A stretch of 40,640 nucleotides of DNA from an uncultured Oscillospiraceae bacterium. GTDB lineage: Bacteria > Bacillota > Clostridia > Oscillospirales > Oscillospiraceae. The position numbers were made by a program, and so were the translations under genes. The stretch is taken from the NCBI GenBank assembly GCA_944385465.1, contig CALWXH010000012.1, forward strand, positions 1 through 40,640, given 5' to 3'. Below are positions 17,864 through 26,224 of this stretch, one piece after another (the stretch's first letter is position 1; the number at the start of each line of letters is the position of its first letter). The notes beneath the pieces were generated by a model, which saw only the letters and a program-made list of their open reading frames with translations, did not search any database and was not told the origin of the DNA.

Positions 17864-18853
17864 TTACTCCTTGGAGAAGCGGCGCTGGGAGAGGATCTCG
17901 AAGTGCAGCTTCTTCTGCAGGGTGCCCAGGATGCCGTCGGGCAGGAACAGGATGATCAGGATGGCGATCAGGCCCAGGATGATGTTGGACCAGCCGGGGA
18001 AGTTGGCCAGCACCTCGTCCAGGGCGATGTACACCACAGTGCCCACAATGGGGCCGGCCATGGTGCCCACGCCGCCGATGATGACGATGAACACCAGGGA
18101 CACGGTCCAGCTGATGCCGAAGGCGTTGGTGGGATACACGCTGACGTTGTTCAGGTAGTACATGCCGCCGGCCAGGGCGCAGAACAGGCCCGCGATCACG
18201 AAGCAGATCAGCTTGGAGCGGAAGATGTTCACGCCCACGGAGGAGGCGGCGTCCGCGTCGTCACGCATGGCGGTCAGGCCCAGGCCCAGCTTGGAGTTGA
18301 GCAGGAAGTAGATCAGCACGATGGCCACCACGCACAGCACCAGGGACAGCACGAAGATGATGGTCTGGTCAGGCCGGCCGCGGACAAACATGCCGCCGCC
18401 CATGTTGACGAACTCCCAGCTGTTGAACCAGGTCTTCAGCGCCTCGGCGATGACCCAGGTGGCGATGGCGAAGTACATGCCCCGCATCCGGAACAGGATG
18501 AGGGAGAGGATCAGCGCCAGCACCGCGCCGATGGCGCCGCCCACGATCCAGCCCACCACATAGGACATGCCGTAGGTGGCGGTCATGATGGCCATGGAAT
18601 AGCCGGCCACGCCGATGAAGGACTGCTGGCCCAGGCTGGTCATGCCGGTGAAGCCGCTGAGCAGGTTCCACATACAGGCCATGGTGCAGTACAGGCACAT
18701 CTTGATGAGGATTCGCTGGGTGTTGCCGGAGCCGTCTGTCAGGCCCAGAACCGCCAGCACTGCCACGATGACAATGCCGATGATCAGCATGGGCAGGCCG
18801 CCCAGGACCCGGATGCGATGCTGACGGGTGGAGAGATTTTCTGCTTTTTTCAT
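17864..18853 (-). CDS. livM: Branched-chain amino acid-type ABC transporter permease LivM
   Basis: A 329-residue inner-membrane permease with about eight to ten hydrophobic helices. Family features are WNLLSGFTGMTSLGQQSFIG near the first third, RMRGMYFAIATWVIAEALKT, GLGLTAMRDDADAASSVGVN (the EAA-like cytoplasmic loop that meets the ATPase) and IIGGVGTMAGPIVGTVVYI. With LivH it forms the channel. The cargo is probably an amino acid or amide, but LivM-type systems also carry other small organic ligands. Last gene of the livK-G-F-H-M operon, 17 bp after livH, followed by a terminator. Confidence 0.93.
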   Translation of the reverse strand: MKKAENLSTRQHRIRVLGGLPMLIIGIVIVAVLAVLGLTDGSGNTQRILIKMCLYCTMACMWNLLSGFTGMTSLGQQSFIGVAGYSMAIMTATYGMSYVVGWIVGGAIGAVLALILSLILFRMRGMYFAIATWVIAEALKTWFNSWEFVNMGGGMFVRGRPDQTIIFVLSLVLCVVAIVLIYFLLNSKLGLGLTAMRDDADAASSVGVNIFRSKLICFVIAGLFCALAGGMYYLNNVSVYPTNAFGISWTVSLVFIVIIGGVGTMAGPIVGTVVYIALDEVLANFPGWSNIILGLIAILIILFLPDGILGTLQKKLHFEILSQRRFSKE

Positions 18854-18870
18854 TGTTCTTTCCCCCTCCC

Positions 18871-19710
18871 TTACTTAGAGAACAGGCCCTGGGGCCGGAC
18901 GATCAGCATGATGATCAGCACGATGTAGCTGGCCAGCAGGCCGTAGTTGGCGCCGCCGAAGGCCTGGGCCAGGCCGAACACCAGGCCGCCCACCAGGGCG
19001 CCGGGGATGGAGCCCATGCCGCCGATGACCACCACGCCGAAGGCCCGCAGCAGGTAGCTGCTGCCGGAGCTGGAGTAGAAGGTCCAGCGCATGCCGACGC
19101 ACAGGCCAGCCACAGCGGCGGTGGCCATGGCGATGCCCATGGCGATGGCATAGGACTTCTTGATGCTCACGCCCATGAGGGAGGCGGCCACGATGTCGTC
19201 AGAGGTGGCGCGGATGGCGCGGCCCATGTAGGTGCGGCGCAGGAACAGGGTGAGCACCAGGATGGTGACCAGGCTGATGACCAGCAGGATCAGGTCCAGC
19301 ACCGGGATGTACAGCCCGCCGGGCAGGGGGATGGTGCTGCTGTTGTAGGGCACGTTGGCCTTCTTGGCGTCCGCGCTGAAGAGCAGCAGCATGGCGTCCT
19401 GCAGGATGATGGACAGGCCGAAGGTGACCAGCAGGGCCGGTTCAGAGCCCTGCAGCATGACCCGGTTGATGAGCACGCTCTGCAGCACCACGCCGATGAC
19501 AAACATCAGGGGGATGGTGATGATCAGGGTGAGAATGGGGTCCACGCCCAAGGCATTGGCCAACAGGGTGGAGGCGTAGGCGCCGATGATGACGAACTCG
19601 CCGTGGGCCAGGTTGGTGAGCTTGACGATACCGAAGATGATGGTCATGCCCACGCCCAGGATGGCGAAGATGCCGCCCAGCATAATGCCGTTGATAATGG
19701 TTTGAATCAT
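18871..19710 (-). CDS. livH: Branched-chain amino acid-type ABC transporter permease LivH
   Basis: A 279-residue permease. It begins MIQTIINGIMLGGIFAILGV with GMTIIFGIVKLTNLAHGEFV, the hallmark LivH opening, has GRAIRATSDDIVAASLMGVS as coupling loop, and GVVVIGGMGSIPGALVGGLV near the end. Multiple hydrophobic helices run throughout. Located 15 bp after livF and 17 bp before livM. Partner of LivM; both ATPases LivG and LivF are present, so the transporter is complete. Confidence 0.95.
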   Translation of the reverse strand: MIQTIINGIMLGGIFAILGVGMTIIFGIVKLTNLAHGEFVIIGAYASTLLANALGVDPILTLIITIPLMFVIGVVLQSVLINRVMLQGSEPALLVTFGLSIILQDAMLLLFSADAKKANVPYNSSTIPLPGGLYIPVLDLILLVISLVTILVLTLFLRRTYMGRAIRATSDDIVAASLMGVSIKKSYAIAMGIAMATAAVAGLCVGMRWTFYSSSGSSYLLRAFGVVVIGGMGSIPGALVGGLVFGLAQAFGGANYGLLASYIVLIIMLIVRPQGLFSK

Positions 19711-19725
19711 GTCTCTCCCCCTCCT

Positions 19726-20439
19726 TTACAGGCCGAAATAGGCTTTCTTGATCTCTTCATCCGTCAGCTCCTTGGAGCTGCCGGAGAGGACCACCTTGCC
19801 CTTGAGCATGATGTGGCACAGCTGGGCGGTGCGGATGGCCCGCTGGGTATCTTGCTCCACCAGCACCACGGTCATGCCGCCGGCGCTGATCTCCTTGATC
19901 CGGGCATAGATGTCCTTGATGATGGTGGGGGCCAGGCCCAGGGAGATCTCGTCAAAGAGGACGCAGTCCGGATTGGTCATCAGCGCCCGGCCGATGGCCA
20001 CCATCTGGCGCTGGCCGCCGGACAGGCTGCCGGACAGGTCGTTGCGCTTCTGCTTGAGCACGGGGAAGAGCTCGTACACCCGCTCCAGGGACTCCTTCAG
20101 CTTGCCCCGGGCGGACTTGGGATAGCTGCCCATAATGAGGTTGTCTTCCACCGTCATGCGGATGAAGCAGCGGCTGCCCTGGGGCACCAGGGACAAGCCC
20201 CGGGTGACCAGCTTTTCCGCGGGCATGCCGGTGATGTCCTCACCCTTGAAGTACACCTTGCCGGCGGTGGGCTTGTGCACCCCGGCGATGGTGTCCATCA
20301 GGGTGGACTTGCCGGCGCCGTTGGCGCCGATGACGGAGACGATCATACCCTGGGGCACATCCAGGGTGGCGGACTCCACGGCGATAAAGTCGCCGTATTT
20401 GGCCTGGACGCCTTCTACCTTCAGGATCGGTTCACTCAT
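19726..20439 (-). CDS. livF: ABC transporter ATP-binding protein LivF
   Basis: A 237-residue ABC ATPase: Walker A GANGAGKST (residues ~36-44), Q-loop region with LVPQGSRCFIRMTVEDNL, signature SGSLSGGQRQMVAIGRAL, Walker B CVLFDEISLGL and the switch His replaced by the LVEQDTQRAI segment typical of LivF. It overlaps livG by 8 bp. One of the two nucleotide-binding subunits that power the LivHM channel. Confidence 0.95.
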   Translation of the reverse strand: MSEPILKVEGVQAKYGDFIAVESATLDVPQGMIVSVIGANGAGKSTLMDTIAGVHKPTAGKVYFKGEDITGMPAEKLVTRGLSLVPQGSRCFIRMTVEDNLIMGSYPKSARGKLKESLERVYELFPVLKQKRNDLSGSLSGGQRQMVAIGRALMTNPDCVLFDEISLGLAPTIIKDIYARIKEISAGGMTVVLVEQDTQRAIRTAQLCHIMLKGKVVLSGSSKELTDEEIKKAYFGL

Positions 20440-21160
20440 CTTCTTCCACCCCCAGATAAACGTCTTCCACCAGCTTGGAGTTCATGACCTCCACAGGGTT
20501 GCCCACGATGAGGTTGTGGCCCTCGGCCATGCACATCAGGGTGTCGGTGGATTCCACCATGGTCTGGATGACGTGCTCGATCCAGATGATGGAGTAGCCG
20601 GCGGCCTTCAGGTTGGCCACCATCTTCATCACGTCCTGGACCTCGGCCTCGGTCAGGCCGGCGGCCACCTCGTCCAGCAGCAGCAGCTTGGGCTCGGTGC
20701 CCAGGGCCCGGGCGATCTCCATGCGCTTGCGGTCCAGCAGGGTGAGCTCGCCGGCGCGGATCTCCCGCTTGTCGTACAGCTCGGTGAGCTTCAGGGCGTC
20801 CAGGGCGATCCGGGCGCCGTCCTTCTCGCTGTGGCCGGCGCCGTGGACGGCGGCCACCAGCACGTTTTCAAAAACGCTCATCCCCTCAAAGGGCCGGGGC
20901 ACCTGGTAGGTGCGGCCGATGCCCATGCGGCAGCGGGTGCTGGCGTTTACTTTCGTCACATTGTGTCCATCGAAGGTGATCGTGCCCTGGGTGGGGATGA
21001 TCAGTCCGATGAGGGCGTTGAACATGGTGGTCTTGCCGCAGCCGTTGGGGCCGATGACGCCATAGACTTCGCCCTTCTTGACCTCAAAGGTCAGGTCGTT
21101 GAGGATCTGTACCCGGCCGTAGCCGGCGTTCACATTCTGAAAAGACAGTATGGTTTCCAT
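20432..21160 (-). CDS. livG: ABC transporter ATP-binding protein LivG
   Basis: A 242-residue ABC ATPase of the LivG class: Walker A GPNGCGKTT (~37-45), the LivG-specific GIGRTYQVPRPFEGMSVFEN, Walker B LLLLDEVAAGLTEAE and IIWIEHVIQTM with the switch His. The signature loop reads AGELTLLDRKRMEIARAL, without the usual GG/GQ of LSGGQ, a feature I have noted in some LivG-like proteins. It sits 98 bp downstream of the binding-protein gene, behind a very stable hairpin, and overlaps livF by 8 bp. Confidence 0.94.
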   Translation of the reverse strand: METILSFQNVNAGYGRVQILNDLTFEVKKGEVYGVIGPNGCGKTTMFNALIGLIIPTQGTITFDGHNVTKVNASTRCRMGIGRTYQVPRPFEGMSVFENVLVAAVHGAGHSEKDGARIALDALKLTELYDKREIRAGELTLLDRKRMEIARALGTEPKLLLLDEVAAGLTEAEVQDVMKMVANLKAAGYSIIWIEHVIQTMVESTDTLMCMAEGHNLIVGNPVEVMNSKLVEDVYLGVEEDE

Positions 21161-21190
21161 GATTCCCTCCCATATCTGAGGAACCTGTTT

Positions 21191-21221
21191 CCGGGCGGGG
21201 CGCCGTGGGCGCCCCGCCCGG
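21191..21221 (-). other. Stable hairpin between livK and livG
   Basis: CCGGGCGGGGCGCC pairs perfectly with GGCGCCCCGCCCGG over a 3-nt loop. There is no T-run on the minus strand. Such hairpins after binding-protein genes usually protect the 5' message from decay so that more binding protein is made than ATPase. Confidence 0.7.
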
Positions 21222-21258
21222 TGTTCAGGTCAAGTCTTGGTCGCAGATGGTCTGTGTT

Positions 21259-22581
21259 TTACTTCTGAGTGGCGTTGCCTTCCACGTAAGAACCGGTGGT
21301 GGAAATCTGATCGTACACAGTGTTGTCGATGATGACCAGCTTGTAGCCGCCCTCACCGTCAGACTGCCACTGGCCGCCGGAAATCACGGTGTCGGAGTAG
21401 GTCAGGCCGTTCATCTCCTGATCGTACTTGATGGGGCCGACGATGGTCTCCACGTCCAGGGACTTCATGGCCTCCACCACGGCGGCCTTGTCGGTGGTGC
21501 CGGCGGTCTTGAATGCGTGGACAGCCAGCTCCAGAGCGGCGTAGGCATAGCCGGCGGGCTGGGGCATGCTGCGCCCGTCGTTGCCCTCGGAGTAGGCGGC
21601 GCCCAGATCAGCGCAGTTCACGCCGGTCAGGGCGGACACCCAGGGATAGGTGGAATCCCACCACACCTCGGTCATGATGCCTTCCACGTTGTCGCCCAGG
21701 GCGGCGATGTCGCCGGGCAGCAGGCAGCACTTACCCATGGTGATGCAGCCCACTTCCACGCCGGCGGAGATCACCTGGGTGAACAGGTCGCTGAAGTTGG
21801 GGGGGGTGTTGGTGCCGGCCAGGATGTCGATGCCCTCGCTCTTGAACTTGTTCACGATGTTGGTGAAGTCGGTGGTGTCGGGGGGATACTGCTCGGGATC
21901 CACCAGGGTGTAGTCCTCGTCCACCCGCTTGGCGAACACAGTGTGCCAGGCGGTGCCGTCAGCGTCGTTGGCGAAGGCCAGGCCCACCTTGGTGTCCTTG
22001 GAGGGGGGATAGCCGGCGGCAGTCCACAGAGCGCGGTACTGCTCATACACCTTCTCGATGGTCCAGAAGGCGTGGACGGTCCACTGGGCGTCCGCAGTCA
22101 GGGCGCCGGCCACGGCGTCCACGGGGGCCTGGATGGCGATGCAGGGCACGCCGAAGGCCTCAGCGGTGTTCACCACGGGGATGACGGTCTCGGGGGTCTG
22201 GATGGCGATGAGCATGTCCACCTGGTCCTGCTGCACCAGCTTCTGCGCCATCTCGGTGCAGGTGCCGGAGTCAGAACCGGAGTCATAGTAGACGACCTGG
22301 ATGTTCTTGGTGGCGCCGTCCACCTCAATGCCGCCCATGGTCTCGTTCACATAGGTCTCGATCTGCTCGATGACCCACTTGGCGCCTTCGCCGTTGCCGG
22401 CCAGAGCGCCGGTCTCGGGGTTGACGTAGCCGATCTTGATGGTCTCGCCGGTGGAACCGCCGCCGCCGTTGCCGCCGTTGCCGCCGTTGCCGCCGTTGCC
22501 GCTGTTGTTGTTACAGCCAGCCAGCAGGCCCAGGCACATGACGCCGGCCAGCGCCAGAGCAAGGATGCCTTTCTTCTTCAT
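21259..22581 (-). CDS. livK: Branched-chain amino acid-type ABC transporter substrate-binding lipoprotein
   Basis: A 440-residue periplasmic-binding lipoprotein. MKKKGILALALAGVMCLGLL then AGC gives a signal peptide with lipobox (lipidated Cys near 23). A Gly/Asn-rich linker of (GGN)n follows, then a type I binding fold: IKIGYVNPETGALAGNGEG, DSGTCTEMAQKL, GLAFANDADGTAWHTVF, GMTEVWWD-like ITEVWWD region and PAGYAYAALELAVHAF. Aromatic/acidic motifs are shared with the sensor lipoprotein at 24835-26127 (CLLPGDIAALGDNVEGIMTE against CLFSSDVAALGELADGLITE). The ATG at 22581 has GGAG 8 nt upstream. First gene of the liv operon. Ligand not readable. Confidence 0.94.
   Translation of the reverse strand: MKKKGILALALAGVMCLGLLAGCNNNSGNGGNGGNGGNGGGGSTGETIKIGYVNPETGALAGNGEGAKWVIEQIETYVNETMGGIEVDGATKNIQVVYYDSGSDSGTCTEMAQKLVQQDQVDMLIAIQTPETVIPVVNTAEAFGVPCIAIQAPVDAVAGALTADAQWTVHAFWTIEKVYEQYRALWTAAGYPPSKDTKVGLAFANDADGTAWHTVFAKRVDEDYTLVDPEQYPPDTTDFTNIVNKFKSEGIDILAGTNTPPNFSDLFTQVISAGVEVGCITMGKCCLLPGDIAALGDNVEGIMTEVWWDSTYPWVSALTGVNCADLGAAYSEGNDGRSMPQPAGYAYAALELAVHAFKTAGTTDKAAVVEAMKSLDVETIVGPIKYDQEMNGLTYSDTVISGGQWQSDGEGGYKLVIIDNTVYDQISTTGSYVEGNATQK
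22463..22498 (-). repeat. 9-bp tandem repeat in the livK linker
   Basis: Four consecutive CCGCCGTTG units (plus-strand reading) encode Gly-Gly-Asn repeats right after the lipidated cysteine. Slippage would change linker length without harming the frame. Confidence 0.85.
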
Positions 22582-22638
22582 CTTTTCTTCTCCTTTCAAA
22601 AATTCCTGTTTTCCGCCCCGTTTCCCAGGGGCGGCTCA

Positions 22639-22664
22639 GTAAAAAACCCCGGGTTTGTCGGGGT
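22639..22664 (-). other. Hairpin with T-run in the liv leader
   Basis: On the minus strand ACCCCG pairs with CGGGGT over ACAAACC and TTTTT follows, between the proposed promoter and livK. It looks like a small terminator or attenuator but lies very close to the expected transcript start, so its role is uncertain. Confidence 0.4.
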
Positions 22665-22671
22665 CAAGGGC

Positions 22672-22725
22672 ATTTTACCAAAACAACCTTAAAGAATCCT
22701 TAACTTCCCCCTTACCTAACCTTAA
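22672..22725 (-). promoter_or_regulatory. liv promoter with OmpR-type direct repeats
   Basis: Minus-strand TAAAAT (22672-22677) is a plausible -10; no good -35 is present. Instead TTAAGG boxes (plus-strand CCTTAA) start at 22687, 22698 and 22720, that is 11 and 22 bp apart, with a degenerate CCTTAC at 22710. Direct repeats at one helical turn overlapping the -35 are typical of activators of the OmpR/PhoB family, such as the regulator encoded next door. Confidence 0.65.
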
Positions 22726-22796
22726 AGTCACCGGGAATGTTGCGTGTAGAGTGGAGAAAATCAGCCCCTGTTTTTGGGCAGTCCGCACAATCAAAC

Positions 22797-22829
22797 GGCC
22801 CGTCCATGCCGCAATGGCATAGACGGGCC
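22797..22829 (-). terminator. Terminator-like hairpin after the histidine kinase gene
   Basis: GGCCCGTCCATGCC pairs with GGCATAGACGGGCC over a 5-nt loop (one mismatch). On the minus strand only a weak GTTTGATT follows. Confidence 0.6.
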
Positions 22830-22842
22830 TGACATTTGGCTA

Positions 22843-24153
22843 TCAATGGTCCGACGGCGCCCCCCGCTGCCGCAGGGGCAGGGAGACGGTGAACACCGTG
22901 CCCTTGGGCCGGTTGTGCTCGGCGGTGATGCGCCCGCCGTGGCGCTGGGTGATGAGGCTGGCGATGTACAGCCCCAGGCCGCTGCCGTCGGCCTTGCCCT
23001 GGTGGCGCTCCTCCCGGTAGAACCGGGTGAAGATCTTGTCCATGGCCTCGTCGCTGATGCCGATGCCCGAGTCGGACACGGCCAGCACCGCCCGGTTGTC
23101 CTCCGCCCGGGCACTCACCCGGATCATGCCGCCGGGCTCGGTGTACTTGATGGCGTTTTCCAGCAGGATGGCCAGCAGCTCGGTGAGCAGCTGCCGGTCG
23201 GCGGTGAGGGTGAGGCGGGGCTGGAGGCGGGTCTCCAGGGTGGTGCCCATGGCCTCCGCCTGGTAGCGGAAGGGCTCGATGAAGTCGTTCACCAGCTCTT
23301 CCAGGTCCACCTGCTCCAGCCGCAGGTGCATTTCCGAGGCCTGCAGCTGCACCATCTCCAGCAGGTTGGAGGTCATCTTCCGCAGGCGGCTGCTCTCGGA
23401 CAGGGAGTTCATGATCAGGTCGCTGCGCTCGATGATCTTCTTCCCCGGCGTCTCCAGCAGCAGCTCCAGGGAGCTGTGGATGACGGCCAGAGGGGAGCGC
23501 AGCTCATGGGAGGCGTAGCTGATGAACTCATCCTGCTGGGACCAGGCCTCCGTGACGCCCCGCACCAGGGATTTGCTCAGATACCACCCCGCCACCAGCA
23601 CCAGCAGCATGGCCGCCGCGGTGCACATGAGCAGCACGTCCCGGATGATGGCCAGGGAGGCCTCCACATCGGTGGCGTCAGAGGCCAGCTGGACATAGTA
23701 GTCCCCGCCGGAGGCGTCGGTTACCCGCATGGTGTGGGTGCGGTAAAAGAGGGTGGCGCCGTTGCGCTGCACCCGCTCGGTGCGGGTGCGGCCGCTGTCC
23801 CGGGGGGAAAAATCGATGTTGAGCATGTAGTCGAAGGAGGCCAGGTACTGGGAGTTGAGGATGTTCCCCCCCTCGTCCCGCACCAGCAGGAAGATGCGGT
23901 AGGTGATGACGTAGGCGCCCCCCTCGTGGTAGACGATGTTGCGCCCTTCCAGGAAGTTGGCCAGCGCGCCGTCGGGGTCCCGGTCGATCATCTCCTCCGC
24001 CTCGTCCATCTGCCCGTCCATCTCCTCATACAAGGCGCTGGCGGAGATGGAGTACACGATCAGGTCGAAGATGGAGAACAGCAGCAGGAACACCACAAAG
24101 AGGATGCCCATGTACTGCAGCCGCCGCTTCAGCAGAAAATTCTTTCTATCCAT
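22843..24153 (-). CDS. Sensor histidine kinase
   Basis: A 436-residue membrane kinase. Helix 1 is ~15-37 (MGILFVVFLLLFSIFDLIVY), an extracytoplasmic domain spans ~38-168, helix 2 is ~171-193 (DVLLMCTAAAMLLVLVAGWY). Then the phosphoacceptor His216 in ISYASHELRSPLAV, N box LLENAIKY (Asn333), G1 DSGIGIS (Asp361), F box FTRFYR and G2 GSGLGLYIAS. Only ~23 residues separate helix 2 from His216, too few for a HAMP domain. Start overlaps the regulator gene by 8 bp. The gene order lipoprotein-regulator-kinase suggests that the ligand-bound lipoprotein touches the sensor domain. Confidence 0.94.
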   Translation of the reverse strand: MDRKNFLLKRRLQYMGILFVVFLLLFSIFDLIVYSISASALYEEMDGQMDEAEEMIDRDPDGALANFLEGRNIVYHEGGAYVITYRIFLLVRDEGGNILNSQYLASFDYMLNIDFSPRDSGRTRTERVQRNGATLFYRTHTMRVTDASGGDYYVQLASDATDVEASLAIIRDVLLMCTAAAMLLVLVAGWYLSKSLVRGVTEAWSQQDEFISYASHELRSPLAVIHSSLELLLETPGKKIIERSDLIMNSLSESSRLRKMTSNLLEMVQLQASEMHLRLEQVDLEELVNDFIEPFRYQAEAMGTTLETRLQPRLTLTADRQLLTELLAILLENAIKYTEPGGMIRVSARAEDNRAVLAVSDSGIGISDEAMDKIFTRFYREERHQGKADGSGLGLYIASLITQRHGGRITAEHNRPKGTVFTVSLPLRQRGAPSDH

Positions 24154-24838
24154 ACAGTTCGCTGTCGTCGGTGAGGATGTAGCCGATCCCCCGCACGGTC
24201 TTCAGGTACTTCTCATAATCGTACTGGCGCAAGGCCTTGCGGATCTGGCTGGCGTACACCTCCACCACGGAGAACTCTGTGGTGGAGTAAAAGCCCCACA
24301 CCCGCTGAAACAGCCGCTCCTTGTGGACGATGACGTTCTGGTTTTCCACCAGGCACAGGAGAAAGTCGAACTGCTTGCCGTGCAGGTCCAGCTTCCCCTC
24401 CCCGATCCGGGCGGTGCGGGTGTTGGTGTTCATCACCAGGTCCAGGAAGGTAAAGGAGGATTCCGGCGGGGCCAGGTCCCGCCGGGCCCTGCGCACCAGG
24501 GCCTCCAGCCGGGCCTGGAAAATATCCAGGTCAAAGGGCTTGGCCAGGTAGTCGTCCGCCCCGGTGCGCAGGGCCTTGACCTGGTCCGCCGACTGCCCCA
24601 GGGCGGTGAGCATGAGCACCGGGGTGGCGTTTCCCGCCGCCCGCAGCTGTTCCAGCACCTCGTAGCCGTTGAGCTTGGGCATCATCACATCCAGGATGAC
24701 CACGTCAAAACTCTCCCGGAACAGGCGGCGCAGCCCCTCTTCCCCGTCAAAGGCCTGGGTCATGTCAAACCGGTGCTTCAGGCTCTCGCAGATGTTGTTG
24801 GAAAGGATCTTGTCGTCCTCAATAATCAATGCCTTCAT
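24146..24838 (-). CDS. OmpR/PhoB family response regulator
   Basis: A 230-residue regulator. Receiver domain 1-118: acidic pair at 8-9 (IIEDD), phosphoacceptor Asp50 in VVILDVMMPK, Thr78 in LMLTALG and Lys100 in YLAKPF. Winged-helix DNA-binding domain ~128-225 with LHGKQFDFLLCLVENQNVIV, LFQRVWGFYSTTEFSVVEVY and VRGIGYILTDD. The ATG at 24838 overlaps the lipoprotein stop by 4 bp. It is the natural candidate to bind the 11-bp direct repeats in front of livK; autoregulation is possible but I saw no matching repeat at 26200. Confidence 0.95.
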   Translation of the reverse strand: MKALIIEDDKILSNNICESLKHRFDMTQAFDGEEGLRRLFRESFDVVILDVMMPKLNGYEVLEQLRAAGNATPVLMLTALGQSADQVKALRTGADDYLAKPFDLDIFQARLEALVRRARRDLAPPESSFTFLDLVMNTNTRTARIGEGKLDLHGKQFDFLLCLVENQNVIVHKERLFQRVWGFYSTTEFSVVEVYASQIRKALRQYDYEKYLKTVRGIGYILTDDSELYG

Positions 24839-26127
24839 GAGCCGCCTCCTGTGCCTGCGTCCGATCCCGGAAGCAGAATGATATCCGCGGTGATCTCCAT
24901 TGCGGGGATGAGATAGTTGCCCACGATTTCCTGCCGGAAGGTGCCGTCTTCCTCCCGCACCCACTGCCCGGCCACGCAGGACATGAGGGCCACATGCTCG
25001 TCGTTGAAGGCCACGTGCCCCACCACGGTGTCCAGGTCGGTGGCGGCGGCAGCCTGATTGACGGCGTCCAGCTCCAGGGAGCCCGCCCGCTTCAGAATGT
25101 CCCAGAGGATTTCCACATTGGCGTGCTTGTACCCCACCGTGGGGGGCACCATGGACAGCCCGGGGTACTGCTCCAGATAGTCCTGGGCCAGCTGGGCGCT
25201 GCTCCAGCCGGTGATGGAGGAGGAGTAGGGGAACTCGGCGCTCCACCACACCTCGGTGATGAGGCCGTCGGCCAGCTCGCCCAACGCCGCCACATCGGAG
25301 GAGAACAGGCAGGACTTGGCCACGGTACACATCTTGGGCCGGTACTGGGTGGCGGTACACTGCCGCCAGAACGTGGAGAAATCATTGGTCTTCATCACGC
25401 CCAGGATGATATCGCACTGGGCCTGGGCAAAGGTGTCGATGATGGCGCTGTAGTCGTCCATGTCCAGGGAGTACCGCCCCGGGTCCACAACGGTGTAGCC
25501 CTTGGCCTCGGCAAAATCGGTGATGAAGGTGGTGATCTCCACCCCCTCGGAGTCGTTGGCGGTGAGCAGGCCGATGGTCTTGTTGGTGTCCACCTTCTCC
25601 CAGGCGTCCAGGAAGCAGAGCATCTCCCGCTCGTTGTCGAAAAAGGTGTGCCAGGAGCTCTGATAGGGCCCGCCCATGGCCCAGGCGGAGGCGGGGGCGT
25701 CCACAGAGATACAGGGGATCTGGGCCCGCTCACAGGCGGCGGAGACCGGCGAGACCGTGTCGGCGGTGTGGGAGACGATCATGACGTCGATCCCGGCCTG
25801 AATCAGCTCCTGGGCGGCCTCTTCCGCCCCGGTGACCGTGGAGCCGGAGTCCCGGTAGATCAGCTCCATCCGGCACCGGCGGCCATCCAGCACCACCCCG
25901 CCCTGGCTGTTGATGGCGTCAATCGCGGTCTGCTCCACGTAAGGGGTGCCGCTCCCGAAGGAGGACAGCGTCCCGGTCATGGGGACGACACGGCCCACCA
26001 GCACGGTGTCGTCAAAAATCCAGTTGCCCTGGGCATCCTGCCCCGAGGGCGTCACCGACGCCGCCGGCTGGGTACACCCGGTCAGCAAGCACGCACACAG
26101 GGCAAGGACAAGTACACGCAGCCGCAC
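24835..26127 (-). CDS. Extracytoplasmic ligand-binding lipoprotein of a sensor operon
   Basis: A 430-residue LivK-type binding protein. A GTG start at 26127 is chosen because AGGAGG lies 7 nt upstream; the product then opens with RLRVLVLALCACLLTGC, a lipoprotein signal with its Cys near 18. Type I binding fold: VLVGRVVPMTGTLSSFGSGT, YRDSGSTVTGAEEAAQELI, GLLTANDSEGVEITTFITDF, and LITEVWWSAEFPYSSSITGW. No permease or ATPase lies in its operon; regulator and kinase genes follow with 4- and 8-bp overlaps. It is therefore more likely a ligand sensor than a transport subunit. It resembles the livK product nearby, so both may bind the same or related ligands. Confidence 0.9.
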   Translation of the reverse strand: MRLRVLVLALCACLLTGCTQPAASVTPSGQDAQGNWIFDDTVLVGRVVPMTGTLSSFGSGTPYVEQTAIDAINSQGGVVLDGRRCRMELIYRDSGSTVTGAEEAAQELIQAGIDVMIVSHTADTVSPVSAACERAQIPCISVDAPASAWAMGGPYQSSWHTFFDNEREMLCFLDAWEKVDTNKTIGLLTANDSEGVEITTFITDFAEAKGYTVVDPGRYSLDMDDYSAIIDTFAQAQCDIILGVMKTNDFSTFWRQCTATQYRPKMCTVAKSCLFSSDVAALGELADGLITEVWWSAEFPYSSSITGWSSAQLAQDYLEQYPGLSMVPPTVGYKHANVEILWDILKRAGSLELDAVNQAAAATDLDTVVGHVAFNDEHVALMSCVAGQWVREEDGTFRQEIVGNYLIPAMEITADIILLPGSDAGTGGGS

Positions 26128-26195
26128 GCAGGCACCTCCTCCATCCAGGCCGGGCTCTCCGGACCGCGGCAGTTTTATGCGGGAATATATCAAAA

Positions 26196-26224
26196 ATTAT
26201 AACCTACCGGGGGAAATTTTGCAA
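26196..26224 (-). promoter_or_regulatory. Promoter of the lipoprotein-regulator-kinase operon
   Basis: Minus-strand TTGCAA (26219-26224), 17-bp spacer, TATAAT (26196-26201), about 70 bp before the GTG start. Confidence 0.75.
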
